The notes: generated from the letters alone by a model not told the origin. A DNA stretch of 64,000 bases from Torreya grandis (GCA_037957365.1 JARHVA010000667.1:1552501-1616500), one strand, 5' to 3'. Positions 24,884 through 36,076 are shown, counted from the stretch's first letter. Numbers and translations: made by a program.

Positions 24884-27541
24884 TCAGGTTATGTTGTGTA
24901 GCCTCTCCTCCTCAAACAATTCACTAAAACTGCCCACATTCACGTTGTTATCCTGCTGCATACGAATATCCTTGTACGCATCGCACTCCCTAATGAAGTG
25001 TCGTTCAGTTTCAATCACTCTATCATTGCAAAAAATGCAAGTCCTGTCTTCCCATCTTTCCTTGGGAACCGTCCATCTTCCAGTTTCACACCTAAGATGG
25101 TGTGAACCGGTCCTCAATTGTGCCATTAGGATCCTAGCATTACCTTTAAGTTCGACACTTAGGTATGCTTTATCCCCGTGCTCCCAAGTGGGATTGAACT
25201 CTTTGATATAATGCATTTTTTTACGTCCACTCTGATTTGTCCACATGGCAGTCCTGAATTTTTCTAACACAAACTTTTTTATTTCCTCTTTGGAGTTAGG
25301 GCACTCGTGTAACTTAATGTCCCATTTTCCTAGCCACTTGATGTTTTGCTTCATCCACGTCTTTTTCCTCCGATCTAGCACCTCGTTCACCACCATTTTG
25401 GGCCACCGGTGATTCCCCATGTTTTCAACCTTTTTTATGTAGCTTAGTACTCGTGAAATTGCCACAACGTCCATTGGAAAAGTACTGGGTTCTGCCAAGA
25501 AGATCTCATATGGAACATTTGCTTTAACTTTAAGACTACTGGTGATAAGATGTTTTTGAATTCTTTCCAACTGTCTCCGTCTGTGATTTGACATGTTGCT
25601 TCCCCAAACCTCACAACCGTAGAGGACAATCGGTGTGACCAGCGAACCAAAGAGGGTTTTCTTGGTTTTCTAGTCCCAAAGTTCTGCTTTCCTGCATCTG
25701 TTCTGGAGAAGGTAAGAAGCTCTCCAACCTCCTTGAATCCTTTTTGCCCTGCAAGTTTCCCAACTGTCCCTGTTATGAAAAACAATACCAAGATACTTGT
25801 ATTCTTCGACGATTTGCAACGGGCTACCTTCGAACATAAAATTAGTTTGTTGTTGTTTCCTTTTTAGAGAGAAGATCATGACTTTAGTCTTGCTAATGTT
25901 CACTTGCATCCCGACATCTTGGCAAAATAGCTCTAAAGCCTTCAAATGATCCCTCAAACCATGGGCAGTTTTTGCTATAAGAATAAGATCATCTGCATAT
26001 AAAAGTAGCTTTACTACAACACTGGTCAACTGAATGCCACCTCCTTCAGTGTTATTTATCCATTCCTCAAGTTTGTCAATGTAAAGGCCAAACAAAGTGG
26101 GGGAGAGTTGGCACCCCTGCTTGACCCCTATGTTGTTGCCGAAGCATTCAGAGATGCCTTCTATAGTTCTAATTTTTGCTCTAACACGCTCATAGAGTTT
26201 GTGGACAGCTGCTCTAAACTCATCAGGAACCCCTAGTTCTTCCATCCTTTTCCAGAGTTTGTCTCTGGGTACTGTGTCAAAAGCTTTTTTAAAATCCACA
26301 AAACAACAGTAAGCTTCCCCACCTTGGGTGTTCCAAGCTTTTTCAATCAAATGCCTAAGAGTAATACAGTGATCAATGGTAGAGTGCTTTGGTCTAAAAC
26401 CAGCCTGTCCCTCTGCTCTTTTCCCTTCTTTTTCTGCCCAACTGCTGATTTTACGTTCGATCAAGCTCCCAAATAACTTTCCAAGAAGAGGGTTGACCAT
26501 GATAGTATGATAGTTAGAGGGATTATTGATATCCCCACTCTTGAAGAGAGGGATAACGACACTAGTCGTCCACTCCACTGGAAATCCCCATTGCGTGACT
26601 TCATTAAAAATTATTTTGATGTGTGGAGCAAGGTGTTCAGCGCCCCACTTTAAGAATTCAACTTACAGCCTGTCAATGTCTTGTGTTTTACCATTTGCTA
26701 ATTTCTTTATACCTTGTTTGATTTCCTCATCTGAGAAGAGCTCGATTGACGTGCTAACACTGGGAGGGATAGTTTCCTCATGTTCACGCTCATAAAGCAG
26801 CTTTGCATACTCTAACCATTGAGATTCTGTGATATTATTTTCTGTATGTTTCTTCTCTTGTTGTAGCTCCCTCCAAAAACCTTTGGGATTGTGCTTACCT
26901 AACTCTATTAGCTCCTTCCTTCTTAGTATAACAAATTTTTCTTTCTTGGCTTTTAACAATTTCACATATTTTTTCTTGTTTTCTTTGTTTGGCTTGCTCT
27001 CTTTGTATGATCTTTTTGCTGCTTTGCACTCTTCATCATACCAGGGGTTAGTTGGGAATGTGTTAGAAACTCCTTTCCAAGGCTTAGATTTATTGCAAAC
27101 ATTTAGAGCCTTGTGGATCAAAGGGACCAACAAACTGCTGTCAATGTGATTCCTCGTGATATTGTTTTCCTTAAGCCCAACTTTGTTTTTGGTCATCTCA
27201 ATGTGCTGCCCAAGGGCAGCAGTAAAGAGTTCCTGGTTTTTTTTATTCAAAATGATTTTACCATGCGGATTAGCTGTCCTAACCTTGTGTTGAGCTTTCC
27301 TTTCACTTTGCTTGTTTGTGAGAAAGCCAAAATTAACCAAGAGGGGCATATGGTCAGATTTCATCTCCATAGGGCATTCCCCTATAACAAACTCCAACAA
27401 CCTAGCAGTCAAATTTTTAGAGCAGATGACATAATCAACCACACTTTGACCATTGTAGGTTTTGCATGTAACACCTCCAAATATTGGCCAAGCTCTTGTC
27501 CCATTACATATAACCATGTCATACAAACTACAAAGTCCCAA
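24884..27541 (-). pseudogene. LINE ORF2: endonuclease C-terminus, reverse transcriptase, zinc finger
   Basis: One frame runs from 27541 to 24884 with only two stops, TAA at 26663-26665 and TAG at 25670-25672; both are explained by C-to-T change in a Gln codon. The endonuclease part has 'NGQSVVDYVICS' and 'KSDHMPLLVNF'. RT blocks are 'VVIPLFKSGD', 'GQAGFRPKHSTIDHCITL', 'CFVDFKKAFDTVPRDKLWKR', 'GVKQGCQLSPTLFGLYIDKL', the catalytic 'LLYADDLILIA' and 'YKYLGIVF'. The C-terminus carries C-x2-C-x8-H-x4-C ('CIFCNDRVIETERHFIREC'). RT block spelling is closer to the jockey/I/CR1 side of LINE diversity than to plant L1; that placement is inference. The protein would perform target-primed reverse transcription in the nucleus. 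Confidence 0.92.
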
Positions 27542-27545
27542 GATG

Positions 27546-28804
27546 CTTTGAAGCGGAAACCCTGAGATTTGAAGTAGAAGCCTCGGTGAGAGAAGGATCC
27601 TAGAGAACTATGAAGACTCTCTTTTCAATGAGAGAGAGACTAGAGGCACTTACTTGAGGATGAATTGCACTACCCATGTTATTGGGTTCATTTCAGTGGA
27701 ATTTTGTTGTTGTTTTGTTTTTATATTATTATATCTGTCAATATAACTGAAGTCTTGCTAAAAGTTATTTTTGCCTCTTTAGGTTGGTTGCTGCTTATTA
27801 ACTGAATTATGAAGGTCTATTGTCTTGCTTTGCTATTCTCTGTTAAAACCTTAATGCGTTGTGTATTGTCGTCTTGGATGTTATTTCTTCTCTTATATTG
27901 TTTTTGCGTCCGCTTGTGAACGAGCACTGAACCCCCTTTGTATCCTAGACCAAGTTCATAACTCCGATAAAAAACGTTTACCTTATAAAAACACAATTTA
28001 ATACAAAACATATTCTTCCCTTCAATATACATTATCATTAAAATTAATGTATTAATTATGTCATGGATTTTTAAAAGTTGAAAAGATTTTTCATATTATT
28101 TTATAAATGTGATTAATTTATATGTATGTATATACCTTTTAACAAAAATTATATTAAAAAAATATGGAAAAGTTGTCATGTCAATTCCATCCAACAAATA
28201 AAATGGTAAATATATACTTTCAATCATTTTTATTTTTGTCCAAAAATTATATAGTTGAATAATTTTTTTAGAAACTTTAATATTAAATAATTTTTTTAAT
28301 ATTTTATTGGTTCGTTGTTTAAGAATTATTGTTTTAAGTAATGTCTATATAGTTACATGGTTAATGACTAAAAAATATATCACTCAATATTGTACATATT
28401 TTTATCTTATCTATAGTCTTGTTATAAAATTAAAAAAATCACTATTGAAGAAGAAATAAGGTGTGCTCCGATTCTTTGTTAAAAGTTTAACAAGTTTTAG
28501 CTCGCAAATATGTTAAATAGTAGGCCGGTTTAACCATTGACTATTAACATAAAATTGAATGTGCCAACAACATAGTATTATTCAAAAAATTCTGGAAACA
28601 AAATCTTTAACTAAATATTAACAAAGATCAAACATCTCTTAAAATTAATGAATGAAAGATTTTAATAATATTTACAAGGCTAGGAGTGTTTCTTTAAAAA
28701 AACAACCATATAAAATAAGCGTTGTCCCATTAAGTTTACATTCCCTTTTTGAAGTTGTATATTCTACTATTGATTTTGATAGAAAAAATATTGTTTTATT
28801 AAGT
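27546..28804. other. Spacer between two LINE copies
   Basis: No recognised gene. The first 130 bases beyond the LINE break are of mixed composition (27546-27680). The rest is AT-rich with no ORF I can identify. Confidence 0.4.
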
Positions 28805-29200
28805 ATAGCCTCTTCTCACAAGGCGATATAAGTGCCCACTTTCAAGTTGTTGGCATATTTGATTTGGAAGTAGCTATAAGTCCAGTACTCATAATGTGGT
28901 GTCATTATGTCTCCATCATCCCCAAAGTACAAACTAGGCATGTTTTCTTTTCACTCTTCTTTAGGAGTTTTTCCCTTGCTAGTTTTACACCTAAGATGAT
29001 ATGAGCTAGTCCTTAGATGAGTCATCAACATTTTGATCATGATCGTAAGTGGAATTAAATTCTTTGACAATGTATTCTTTCTTCTGTCAAGTCAATTTAT
29101 CCACATAGTTACTTAATCTTTTCTCTCACCTACCCTTTTATTTCCTCATTGTTTGGGCATCTTTACATATTAATTCTTCAATATTCATCCATCTATTATT
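28805..29200 (-). mobile_element. Diverged LINE fragment, same family as 24735-27545
   Basis: Plus-strand landmarks of the better copy recur in the same order: TAGCCTCTTCTC near 28805, TTTTACACCTAAGATGATATG near 28984, GTGGAATTAAATTCTTTGA near 29048 and TATTTCCTCATTGTTTGGGC near 29140. They correspond to 24900-25300 there, the C-terminal part of ORF2. Many changes make this an older copy. Ends are approximate, and the conserved 3' UTR is not clearly present. Confidence 0.7.
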
Positions 29201-29399
29201 TTTAGAGAAAATTTAAAGGAACCCACTCAAAAATACCCTGCTAGAATGTGATTTGCAAGGGTGATGAATCTGATGAAAAGGATGATTGTCAAAAAAATTT
29301 AAAATGCCATAATTTTTTTTAGATGAAGTGTAAATTTTGATAAATCTTCATAATTTAGTGAAAAAATTGGCATATTAAGTACCGATGTGAAAGAAAGAA

Positions 29400-29980
29400 A
29401 AATCTTCATAAGAAGAACTTGTACAAAATCATAAGCTTAAAAAACTTCTACATATTTAAAAAATATTGCAAGCTTAGGAAAAACATCACAGGGTTCGAAA
29501 ATGATCACAAACCATAAAAAATATTGTAGGTTTAGAAAAACATCACAAGCGTGAAAAAACATCACAACCTTACAAATGTATCGCATGCTTGGAAAAATAT
29601 CTCTATTTCGAAAAATCACCATAAAACTTGAAGAGAATCGTAGGCTTGGAAAAACATCATAGGAATGAAAATGAATCACAACCCTGGAAATACATCACAA
29701 CTTTGGAAAACAATCATGAAACTATAAAAATATCACAAGCAAGGAAAAACATCACTAACATGGAAAAGCATTGCAAGTTTAGAAAAATATCACATAACTG
29801 AAAAATCATCGCAACCCTGAAAAATCTTTGTAGACATTAAAAACCATCACAATCACAAGAAAGCAGCGGAAGCCTAGAAAAGTATCGTGTGGATTAGAAG
29901 ACATCGCATGCCTAGAAACACATCACATGTTTGGAAAAATATCACAAGGTTGGAACAACATTTATATATTAAAAGTTCAT
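29400..29980 (+). repeat. Degenerate minisatellite with a unit of about 20 bp
   Basis: Roughly 25-30 copies of a unit like GGAAAAACATCACAAGCTT follow one another over almost 600 bp. The block GAAAAA-(C/T)ATC-(A/G)C is the most constant part. Copies drift in length (18-23 bp) and sequence, so the array is old. The minus strand is open for 80 codons (29437-29679) only because the repeat unit lacks stops there; the 'DVFPSL'-like echoes in that translation are not a gene. Confidence 0.8.
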
Positions 29981-30300
29981 AAATGTAAAAAAAATGCAGA
30001 AATGATCACAAGCATGTTATATGAGTTGAAACCATGAAGAATAATTATAAAATCGAGTATTAACAAAAAATAAGTAATAAACAACAACATTGTAAGTGTT
30101 TTGAATTGGATTAATAAATTTACATGTAAATTATAAGTTGCAGTGTTGAAAGTGTTTTGAATTAGATCGATAAATTTTCAAATACAAATTTTTAAATGTT
30201 TGATTTATTTTTATATTAAATCACTAATTCACTTGATTATTTTATACTAGTTGAACAATTTTGAAGTCATAAAAATGAAAAAATTGTGCTTCATTGCAAG

Positions 30301-30301
<1 letters not shown>

Positions 30302-30353
<52 letters not shown>

Positions 30354-30441
30354 ATTTATATATGTATATGTATGTATATACATACATATATATATACATA
30401 CATATATATGTGTGTGTGTGTGTGTGTATGTATATGTGTAT

Positions 30442-30518
<77 letters not shown>
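30302..30518 (+). repeat. Compound TG/TA microsatellite (about 217 bp)
   Basis: Two TG runs (30306-30348 and 30410-30480) are separated by a mixed TA/CATA block and followed by a pure TA run to 30518. All the ORFs seen in it on both strands are translations of the repeat. Confidence 0.95.
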
Positions 30519-30520
<2 letters not shown>

Positions 30521-31027
30521 GCATTGTAAGGTTAAGTATATTGAAAAATTTATTTGAATTTCGAAAAAAAGTCTCTAATTTTTTGGTGATTGTGATTCGA
30601 GGACCTATAGAATGTTGGCAATCTTGTAGTCACTTAGATTTGATCATGAATACTTGATAATGTTAATTTTGGTTCTATTTCACTTTAATTGACTTGAGTA
30701 CTTAATCTCAACCTATTTCACCACCTCTCTCCATTCTAAGCATTTATATGAATATATTCTTTTTTAAATTACTATTTTACGTTTAGATTAATATTCTAAA
30801 TTAATAAAAAACATTCAAACATATGTACAAACATCCCAAGACCCAAAATTCACGCGTTTCTTTTAAGGAAAAAAATATCCAATTGAAAATAATAATGACA
30901 AATATTTTTTTTTTAATGAGTCAATCATATCCTTAACTCTTCTAACAATAATTTTTTTTAAATTTGAACCCTCCATATAATTACATATATAATTCTTTTT
31001 TTAACGAAGTATTATACATACCAATGT
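30519..31027. other. AT-rich spacer
   Basis: No gene or repeat recognised. It ends at the target-site duplication of the next LINE copy. Confidence 0.4.
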
Positions 31028-31044
31028 AAAAACACAAATATAAG

Positions 31045-32260
31045 ACCCCCCATTTGCCTATGGTTGACAAGCTTAACGTCCATTGGGGGCTACACTCGTC
31101 TATTAAAACATGGAGCTTTCGCTTCAAGACTGTTTGGGGGGCTTGTGTGGAGCCCAAGCTTGCCCACTTTGCTTGATGTATACTACACCAAGGCTTGCCT
31201 ATTGCTAGAAGACTTGTTCAGCTAGGAGTTCACTAGCCTACTTGCCCCTTCTGTGGTCACCTTGAGATGCTCCCTCATCTCTTTTGGTACTGTTTCAAAG
31301 CTCAAAGGGATCTCTATAAGCCTTTCCAATCCAAATTTTTTGTTTCGTAGCATATCCTCCTTGGTGACAAACCCGCAATGCCCTTCATTTACATGCAAGT
31401 CTAGCATACTTTCAGAGTGGAGATTCTCTTCTGGATTTGGAAAGAAAGGAATAATTCTATGTTTAATCATGTTTCTGTTGATTGTAATGTTTCTGCTTTG
31501 TACAAATATTCTATCATCTCCAATGTTCTTTTGCATATTCAATTCCAAACCAACAAAGTGGCTATGGAGCTTGGGTATCTTCAGGAACTCCTCTCCCATT
31601 GGGGAGATGCTCCCTGCACTATGGCGCAGATTCTTCTTTCTCCACCCAGGGATCCCAGACTAGATGACAGAGTGCCTCAGTCGCCTCATGGTGGGTATCG
31701 TTGTAGCCTTTCTAGGGGTTGCTCTCACAGTGGCACCCCGTACCAGTGCATTTCCCCTCCTAGACATCAACGAGTGTGGTAGCCACTGCCTCCTTCCTCT
31801 GCTGGGTAGGACCACTGGGGTGCTCCTCCTCTGCACCCAGATGTTTGGGGGGCACCACTTAGAAGTCATGCAGACATGTTGGATAAGTTCCCCAGGCTCT
31901 CTTTGGCTATCTCGCCCACTTAGACACAAGTAGATGATGATACAAACACTATCTAAGTTACTAGTTGAGACCCTGTTCCAGATGGCAATGATTTACCAAG
32001 CTTGAGTCGGGGTCCGGATGATATGGATCCTCCCCCTATTGACCTTGCTCTTGCTACATAATTTTTTTTTTTTTTTTTTTTAATGATTTTGTGATCTAGT
32101 TACTTGTTTCTAGGCTCTGCCTAGATGATACTTTGGTTTTGCTCCCAAGGTCTACCTAGTGTGTTGTGGCATGCTCTCATACCGCTTTATTTTTTTGTAA
32201 ATTATTTGTATATTTCTGTTTAGTTAATATATAAATATATTTCATCAAAAAAATAAAAAA
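31045..32260 (+). mobile_element. 5'-truncated L1-type LINE with target-site duplication
   Basis: The insertion is bracketed by AAAAACACAAATATAAG at 31028-31044 and AACACAAATATAAG at 32261-32274, with an A-rich tail just before the second copy. This is the signature of target-primed insertion: a truncated 5' end, an A-rich 3' end and a duplication of 14-17 bp. The body holds only the last part of ORF2 and a 3' UTR. An internal run of about 22 T at 32060-32081 is not the tail. The family is that of the L1-type copy at 4990-10590. Confidence 0.92.
31110..31782 (+). pseudogene. C-terminal end of L1-type ORF2 (zf-RVT region)
   Basis: Near 31140-31300 one frame, with two stops, reads 'WCILHQGLPIARRLVQLGV' then 'CPFCGHLEMLPHLFWYC'. 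This fits the RVT zinc-binding domain (C-x2-C...H...C after a K-x-x-x-F-x-W block). A second open frame from 31417 gives 'FWIWKERNNSMFNHVSV' and 'YLQELLSHWGD', the conserved C-terminal tail of plant L1 ORF2, then a Pro-rich end. The frame change between the two parts shows a shift mutation. No RT or endonuclease is present because of the 5' truncation. Confidence 0.8.
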
Positions 32261-32274
32261 AACACAAATATAAG

Positions 32275-33169
32275 TATGAGAAAAACTAGATATACTTAAA
32301 TTATAAATATCCACCACTAAAATTTTCCATATTTATTTTGTTTCACGTACTTATTCTTCGAAAGGCTCAGTTTTGCTTTCATTAACATTCTTTCTTGACC
32401 AACTAGGGGAAAGGTCCCAATAGTTGTGCATTTTCCAATTGCCGAACATGGCTTTTGTTAACATGTGTTCCATTGATGGAACATATTGGTGTGTAGACAT
32501 ATTAAAGTGCCCCAGACGCTGAACATGTAATATCTAATACTTGTTCAACATTTACTCTAGAAAATTAAGCATAACCAATCACATTTTGACAAGTAAGACT
32601 CAATTATTGATACTCTAATGCATAACTATTGGTACTCCAATGGTTAAATTTTGGTCATAGGTTTAAAAAATGCATTTTATGACCTCTCGTGATTAAAAAA
32701 AATTATATCGTAAAATGTATAATGTATTAGACCTTGAAACCTTAGTTATAAGTGGTTAACACAACATATTAAAATAGATAAAAATTTTAAAATCTAATGT
32801 GATGTTATGACACCTTAATTCACTGTACAAAATTAAATTGCACAGCTACTAAAACCGTTTCCCTATAAATAAAATAAACAACCCTCCATCTTTAAAATTA
32901 TCTGGGAACAAAATCTCTCCTTAAGCTCAAATAAAAATCAAATCTCTCACATCAAACATATCTTTTTTATTAAAAAAAAAAGAGAGAAAAAGAAAAACCA
33001 AACATCTCCCATCATTAAAACACACGAATCTACATCAAGCCTTGTTTCATAATTTGAAAGGGATGTACACTGGTCCGCGCACTGATCAGCCGAGAGTAGG
33101 CCCATGTGTATGTCCCGCTAGGTACGTTCATTTAGCCCATGTGAAGTAGTAGCCAAAGAGGGTGTCATG
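32275..33169. other. Region upstream of the receptor kinase gene
   Basis: No gene recognised. A CTATAAATAAAA string at about 32862 could serve as a TATA box, but it lies about 700 bases before the receptor kinase ATG with a LINE fragment between, so I do not call it. Confidence 0.35.
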
Positions 33170-33270
33170 ATTGAATGAATGAATGAAAGGATTTTAATAA
33201 CGTTTATGAGACCACAACAGTTTATGGGACCCATCAGTCGCGCGCATTTCCTTCAAAACGATACCATAGC
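33170..33270 (-). mobile_element. Very short LINE 3'-end fragment with (CATT)n tail
   Basis: The plus strand reads GATTGAATGAATGAATGAA, then ATTTTAATAACGTTTATGAG and GTTTATGGGACC. This is the same 3' terminus as at 24770 and 19430, here with a tail of ATTC/CATT units. Only about 60-100 bases of the element are present. It sits roughly 300 bp before the receptor kinase start codon and could have altered the promoter or 5' UTR. Confidence 0.7.
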
Positions 33271-33570
33271 CACAAAATGTTCCCTTCTGTTGTGAACTCT
33301 GATCACGAGGTTCGCCGTATTACCAGCGTTGTTGCTTCAAACAGGTGATTGAACAAGTCTTTTTTATATCCATTTGAATTTCTGAACCAAAAATTTGCAT
33401 TCCACCCCGAAAAAAAAAAAAAAAATCCAGACCCAAATTCAGTTCTTAGTGACTTTTTATGTATACGTCATTTCCACCGTGTTTCACTGAGGCATTTATG
33501 TTTCTATTATTATTATTCTCATTAAGACAGAACACCAATCAAGCAGCTCTGCAATCCTCCTTATTCTGGA

Positions 33571-34093
33571 ATGGCTGCCAGTTCTCATGTGGGTCTCAAG
33601 CTCACTTTAATTGTATACATAAGCATTTTATATGTTCTGCAGTCAGGAGAATCTGCTGCTAATAAAACAGATCCACAAGAAGGTAATTAGTTCTCTTTAA
33701 TCCAATTGCGTGTTAAAAATAACTTCGAATTATGATCTTTTTTGGCCCTTCATCCTTATGCTTTCTTGCCTTTGAACAGTTAAAGCACTGGTTATCATAG
33801 CAAAGAAGTTGCAATATACAGGGTGGGACTTCGACGAAGATCCTTGCAGTGGGAGGGGAAGTTGGAATAGGAGCCAGGCAAAAACAACTGCAAACCTGGT
33901 TAACTGCACCTGCACCTTGGATGGTTGCCATGTTACCCATATGTATGTTGATAATTTTTCTTATTCAATTGTTTTGTTAGGCTGTTTTTATGGTTCTGTT
34001 CATTGGGATGTTTGGTTGCAGATTACTTAAGAGTCAGAACCTCTCTGGAGTGGTTCCACCAGAGTTTGCCAATCTCACATACCTTGAAGAACT
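33571..34093 (+). CDS. LRR receptor-like kinase, LRR-VIII-2 type, exons 1-3 only
   Basis: Three exons join in frame with canonical GT-AG introns: 33571-33682, 33780-33942 and 34022-34093. Introns are 97 and 79 bp. Exon 1 encodes a signal peptide ('LTLIVYISILYVLQSGESAA'). Exon 2 encodes the N-terminal cap, with 'WDFDEDPCSGRGSW' and the Cys block 'CTCTLDGCHVTH'. Exon 3 is exactly 72 nt and encodes the first LRR, 'LLKSQNLSGVVPPEFANLT'. These blocks match the start of Arabidopsis LRR-VIII-2 receptors (At1g07650/At1g53430 group), which add more LRRs, a malectin domain, a membrane helix and a kinase. Such proteins sit at the plasma membrane. No further exon is recognised up to 64000, so the rest is beyond a giant intron or lost. 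Exons 1-3 show no damage. Confidence 0.87.
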
Positions 34094-34583
34094 GTAAGTA
34101 TTGGGGACTACTTCATCTAGTATTGTGTTGACAAGCAATTTTGATTGCATGCACTGTTTGCTTTCTCTGTCAATCTCTCTTTCTTTTTCTATCTTTTTTT
34201 ATATAATGAAATAGAGTTATATTACTTTATATAAAAATAATACAGATTATTTTTAAAAAAAAGTGGACTGTATGAGAGCAAGCCCCCAAGTCCAACACAC
34301 TAGGCTATCACAGACAAAAGGGCCTAGGCTCACATACCTTGAAGAACTGTAAGTGTTGGGGACTACTTCATCTAGTATTGTGTTGACAAGCAATTTTGAT
34401 TGCATGCACTGTTTGCTTTCTCTGTCAATCTCTCTTTCTTTTTCTATCTTTTTTTATATAATGAAATAGAGTTATATTACTTTATATAAAAATAATACAG
34501 ATTATTTTTAAAAAAAAGTGGACTGTATGAGAGCAAGCCCCCAAGTCCAACACACTAGGCTATCACAGACAAAAGGGCCTAGG
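34074..34583 (+). repeat. 255-bp tandem duplication spanning the exon 3 splice donor
   Basis: Copy 1 is 34074-34328 and copy 2 is 34329-34583. They appear identical apart from an A-to-G change after the donor (34098 versus 34353). Each begins with the last 20 nt of exon 3 (CTCACATACCTTGAAGAACT) and its GTAAGT donor. Copy 2 therefore carries a second donor with no full exon before it. Near identity marks a recent event. Confidence 0.93.
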
Positions 34584-36076
34584 AAATTATTAGTAAATAC
34601 AGAAGTCAAAAGACTCCTGGCTAGATCAACTACACATTATTAAACAGAAAATTAAGCCGCCTTAGCAAAGAGTCTCATGGCAGGGGAGGATCCCGGTCAT
34701 CTGGTTTACTTTTTTATTTGGTTAAGGATTCATATCTACAAGTGTGAAGTTATAAGTTCCAATAATTTGAATCTCGAGGTGGGTGGGGTATGTGTGTCAC
34801 ATAGTCTAAGCATGGTGAGGTGTGCTGAGTTGTGTACCATGCTGTAAGCTACCCTGCAATCTAAGTACAGTTAGTTGCACAGGGCATGAGTTGTTATAAA
34901 ACTTAACAGAACCCTTCATTTCATTTTGCATTTTGATGAGATTTGCTTAAGGAAATGCCAGCTAAATTGTCAAGTAGTCCAAACTTGGCCACCTGCTGTT
35001 AGAATCCCATGCCCGGGAAGTTGCCTTTTCTTTCCTACTGTTCTACTGCAATGTACCATCAGGGAGACCAATCTGTCAGTAGTTTGATGATTTAGAGGTG
35101 TCTAGTGATGGAAAAATATAAATTTCAGATTTACTTATTACTGAAAAATGTCTGACTTCTTGTTTTGGTAAGAAAATGAAACATTTTTATTTTAATTGAA
35201 CACAATAAAATGCAGAAGGCAGCATGGAAAACAGATCCATATGCCAAAAATGTTGTCACCTGTCAACTATATCACAACACAGTAATGCCTTACAATAAAT
35301 GAGACAATGTATACCCCCGAGCAGGACCAGGACGTAAAGTAAGCAAAGCCTTTGGACGTAGGTTATTATGCAACAAATTGCACCAAGCAAGCAAATTGAA
35401 CGCATGGTTTAGCACAAGAAGATGGTTTATGATGCGGGATCTCCATGGAGAAGACAGATTTTGAAAATTAGAACCAAAGTAACGAAAGCAGGTCAATAGG
35501 ACTGAAGCACATGGCCAAGGGTAATAGCATAGTCAAATACATATTAGAAGCGGAAATTATGGGAAGAAAAAAAAAAAAAGAGTGAGGGAAAGTCATCAAA
35601 TACAAAGGTACAAAACTAGTAAAAGGGATACAAAGTATATCTCAAGAAGTAGGGAAGTAAAATGTAATATCTGCTAAGTCAACACGAAGTGCCTGTTGGA
35701 TAATATATCTGGGAGGATGGTCTGTGCTAATAGGGCCCTGAGGAGGAATCCTATGTGGCATCAAAATATTCCCAGTGGTAACCGTTGAGGAAGCTGACCA
35801 AGAAGCACTCCTAGTGATCCAACCAATTATGTTGGTCATACCAATACTTAGTTCACTAAAATAGATTTTTAACTATAAATTACTGAAATCAAAAGATTAA
35901 TCTGCTGTGCCTAAGTGCTCTGCTTGTGAAAATCAGCATTAACATAGAGAATAATTGTTTCCTATAGTGATAGAAATAAAATGAACATGAAGGAATTGAG
36001 CGATGAACATGAAAAAAAGGTAACAACAACATACACATCACCATTAACACATGTTTACCCTAGAGAAACTTGTGGT
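34584..36076 (+). other. Start of the presumed giant intron 3 of the receptor kinase
   Basis: No LRR, malectin or kinase exon was recognised. Two minus-strand open pieces (35290-35496 and 35642-35839) resemble nothing I know. If the gene is whole, this and all elements to the end of the window are intronic. Confidence 0.45.

Larger units (their letters stand above)
24735..27545 (-). mobile_element. Best-preserved LINE in the window, not L1-like, with CATTT-type tail
   Basis: The minus strand carries the 3' part of an endonuclease, a full reverse transcriptase and a C-terminal zinc finger. A short 3' UTR follows and ends in repeats of ATTTC instead of poly-A. The 5' end breaks off near 27545 inside the endonuclease, so the copy is 5'-truncated. 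Only two in-frame stops interrupt 2.66 kb, which makes it much younger than the L1-type copy at 4990. Fragments with the same 3' end lie at 19409-19925 and 33170-33270, and a diverged coding piece at 28805-29200. No target-site duplication was found. Confidence 0.9.

Noticed and set aside
25444..25791. A 115-codon minus-strand open frame overlapping the LINE RT.
   Set aside because: It is a shifted frame of ORF2; the RT continues in the main frame through one TAG.
30251..30557. Several overlapping open frames rich in Cys-Val, Thr-His and Tyr-Ile.
   Set aside because: They are translations of a TG/TA microsatellite in every frame and on both strands.
32060..32081. A run of about 22 T taken as the end of a minus-strand poly-A retroelement.
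   Set aside because: The LINE around it is plus-strand, and its target-site duplication places the true end at 32260.
32862..32874. A TATA-like CTATAAATAAAA as the receptor kinase promoter.
   Set aside because: It is about 700 bp from the ATG, with a LINE fragment in between, and AT-rich words are common here.
35290..35839. Two minus-strand open frames of 65-68 codons in intron 3.
   Set aside because: No recognisable domain or splice context; length is within chance for this composition.
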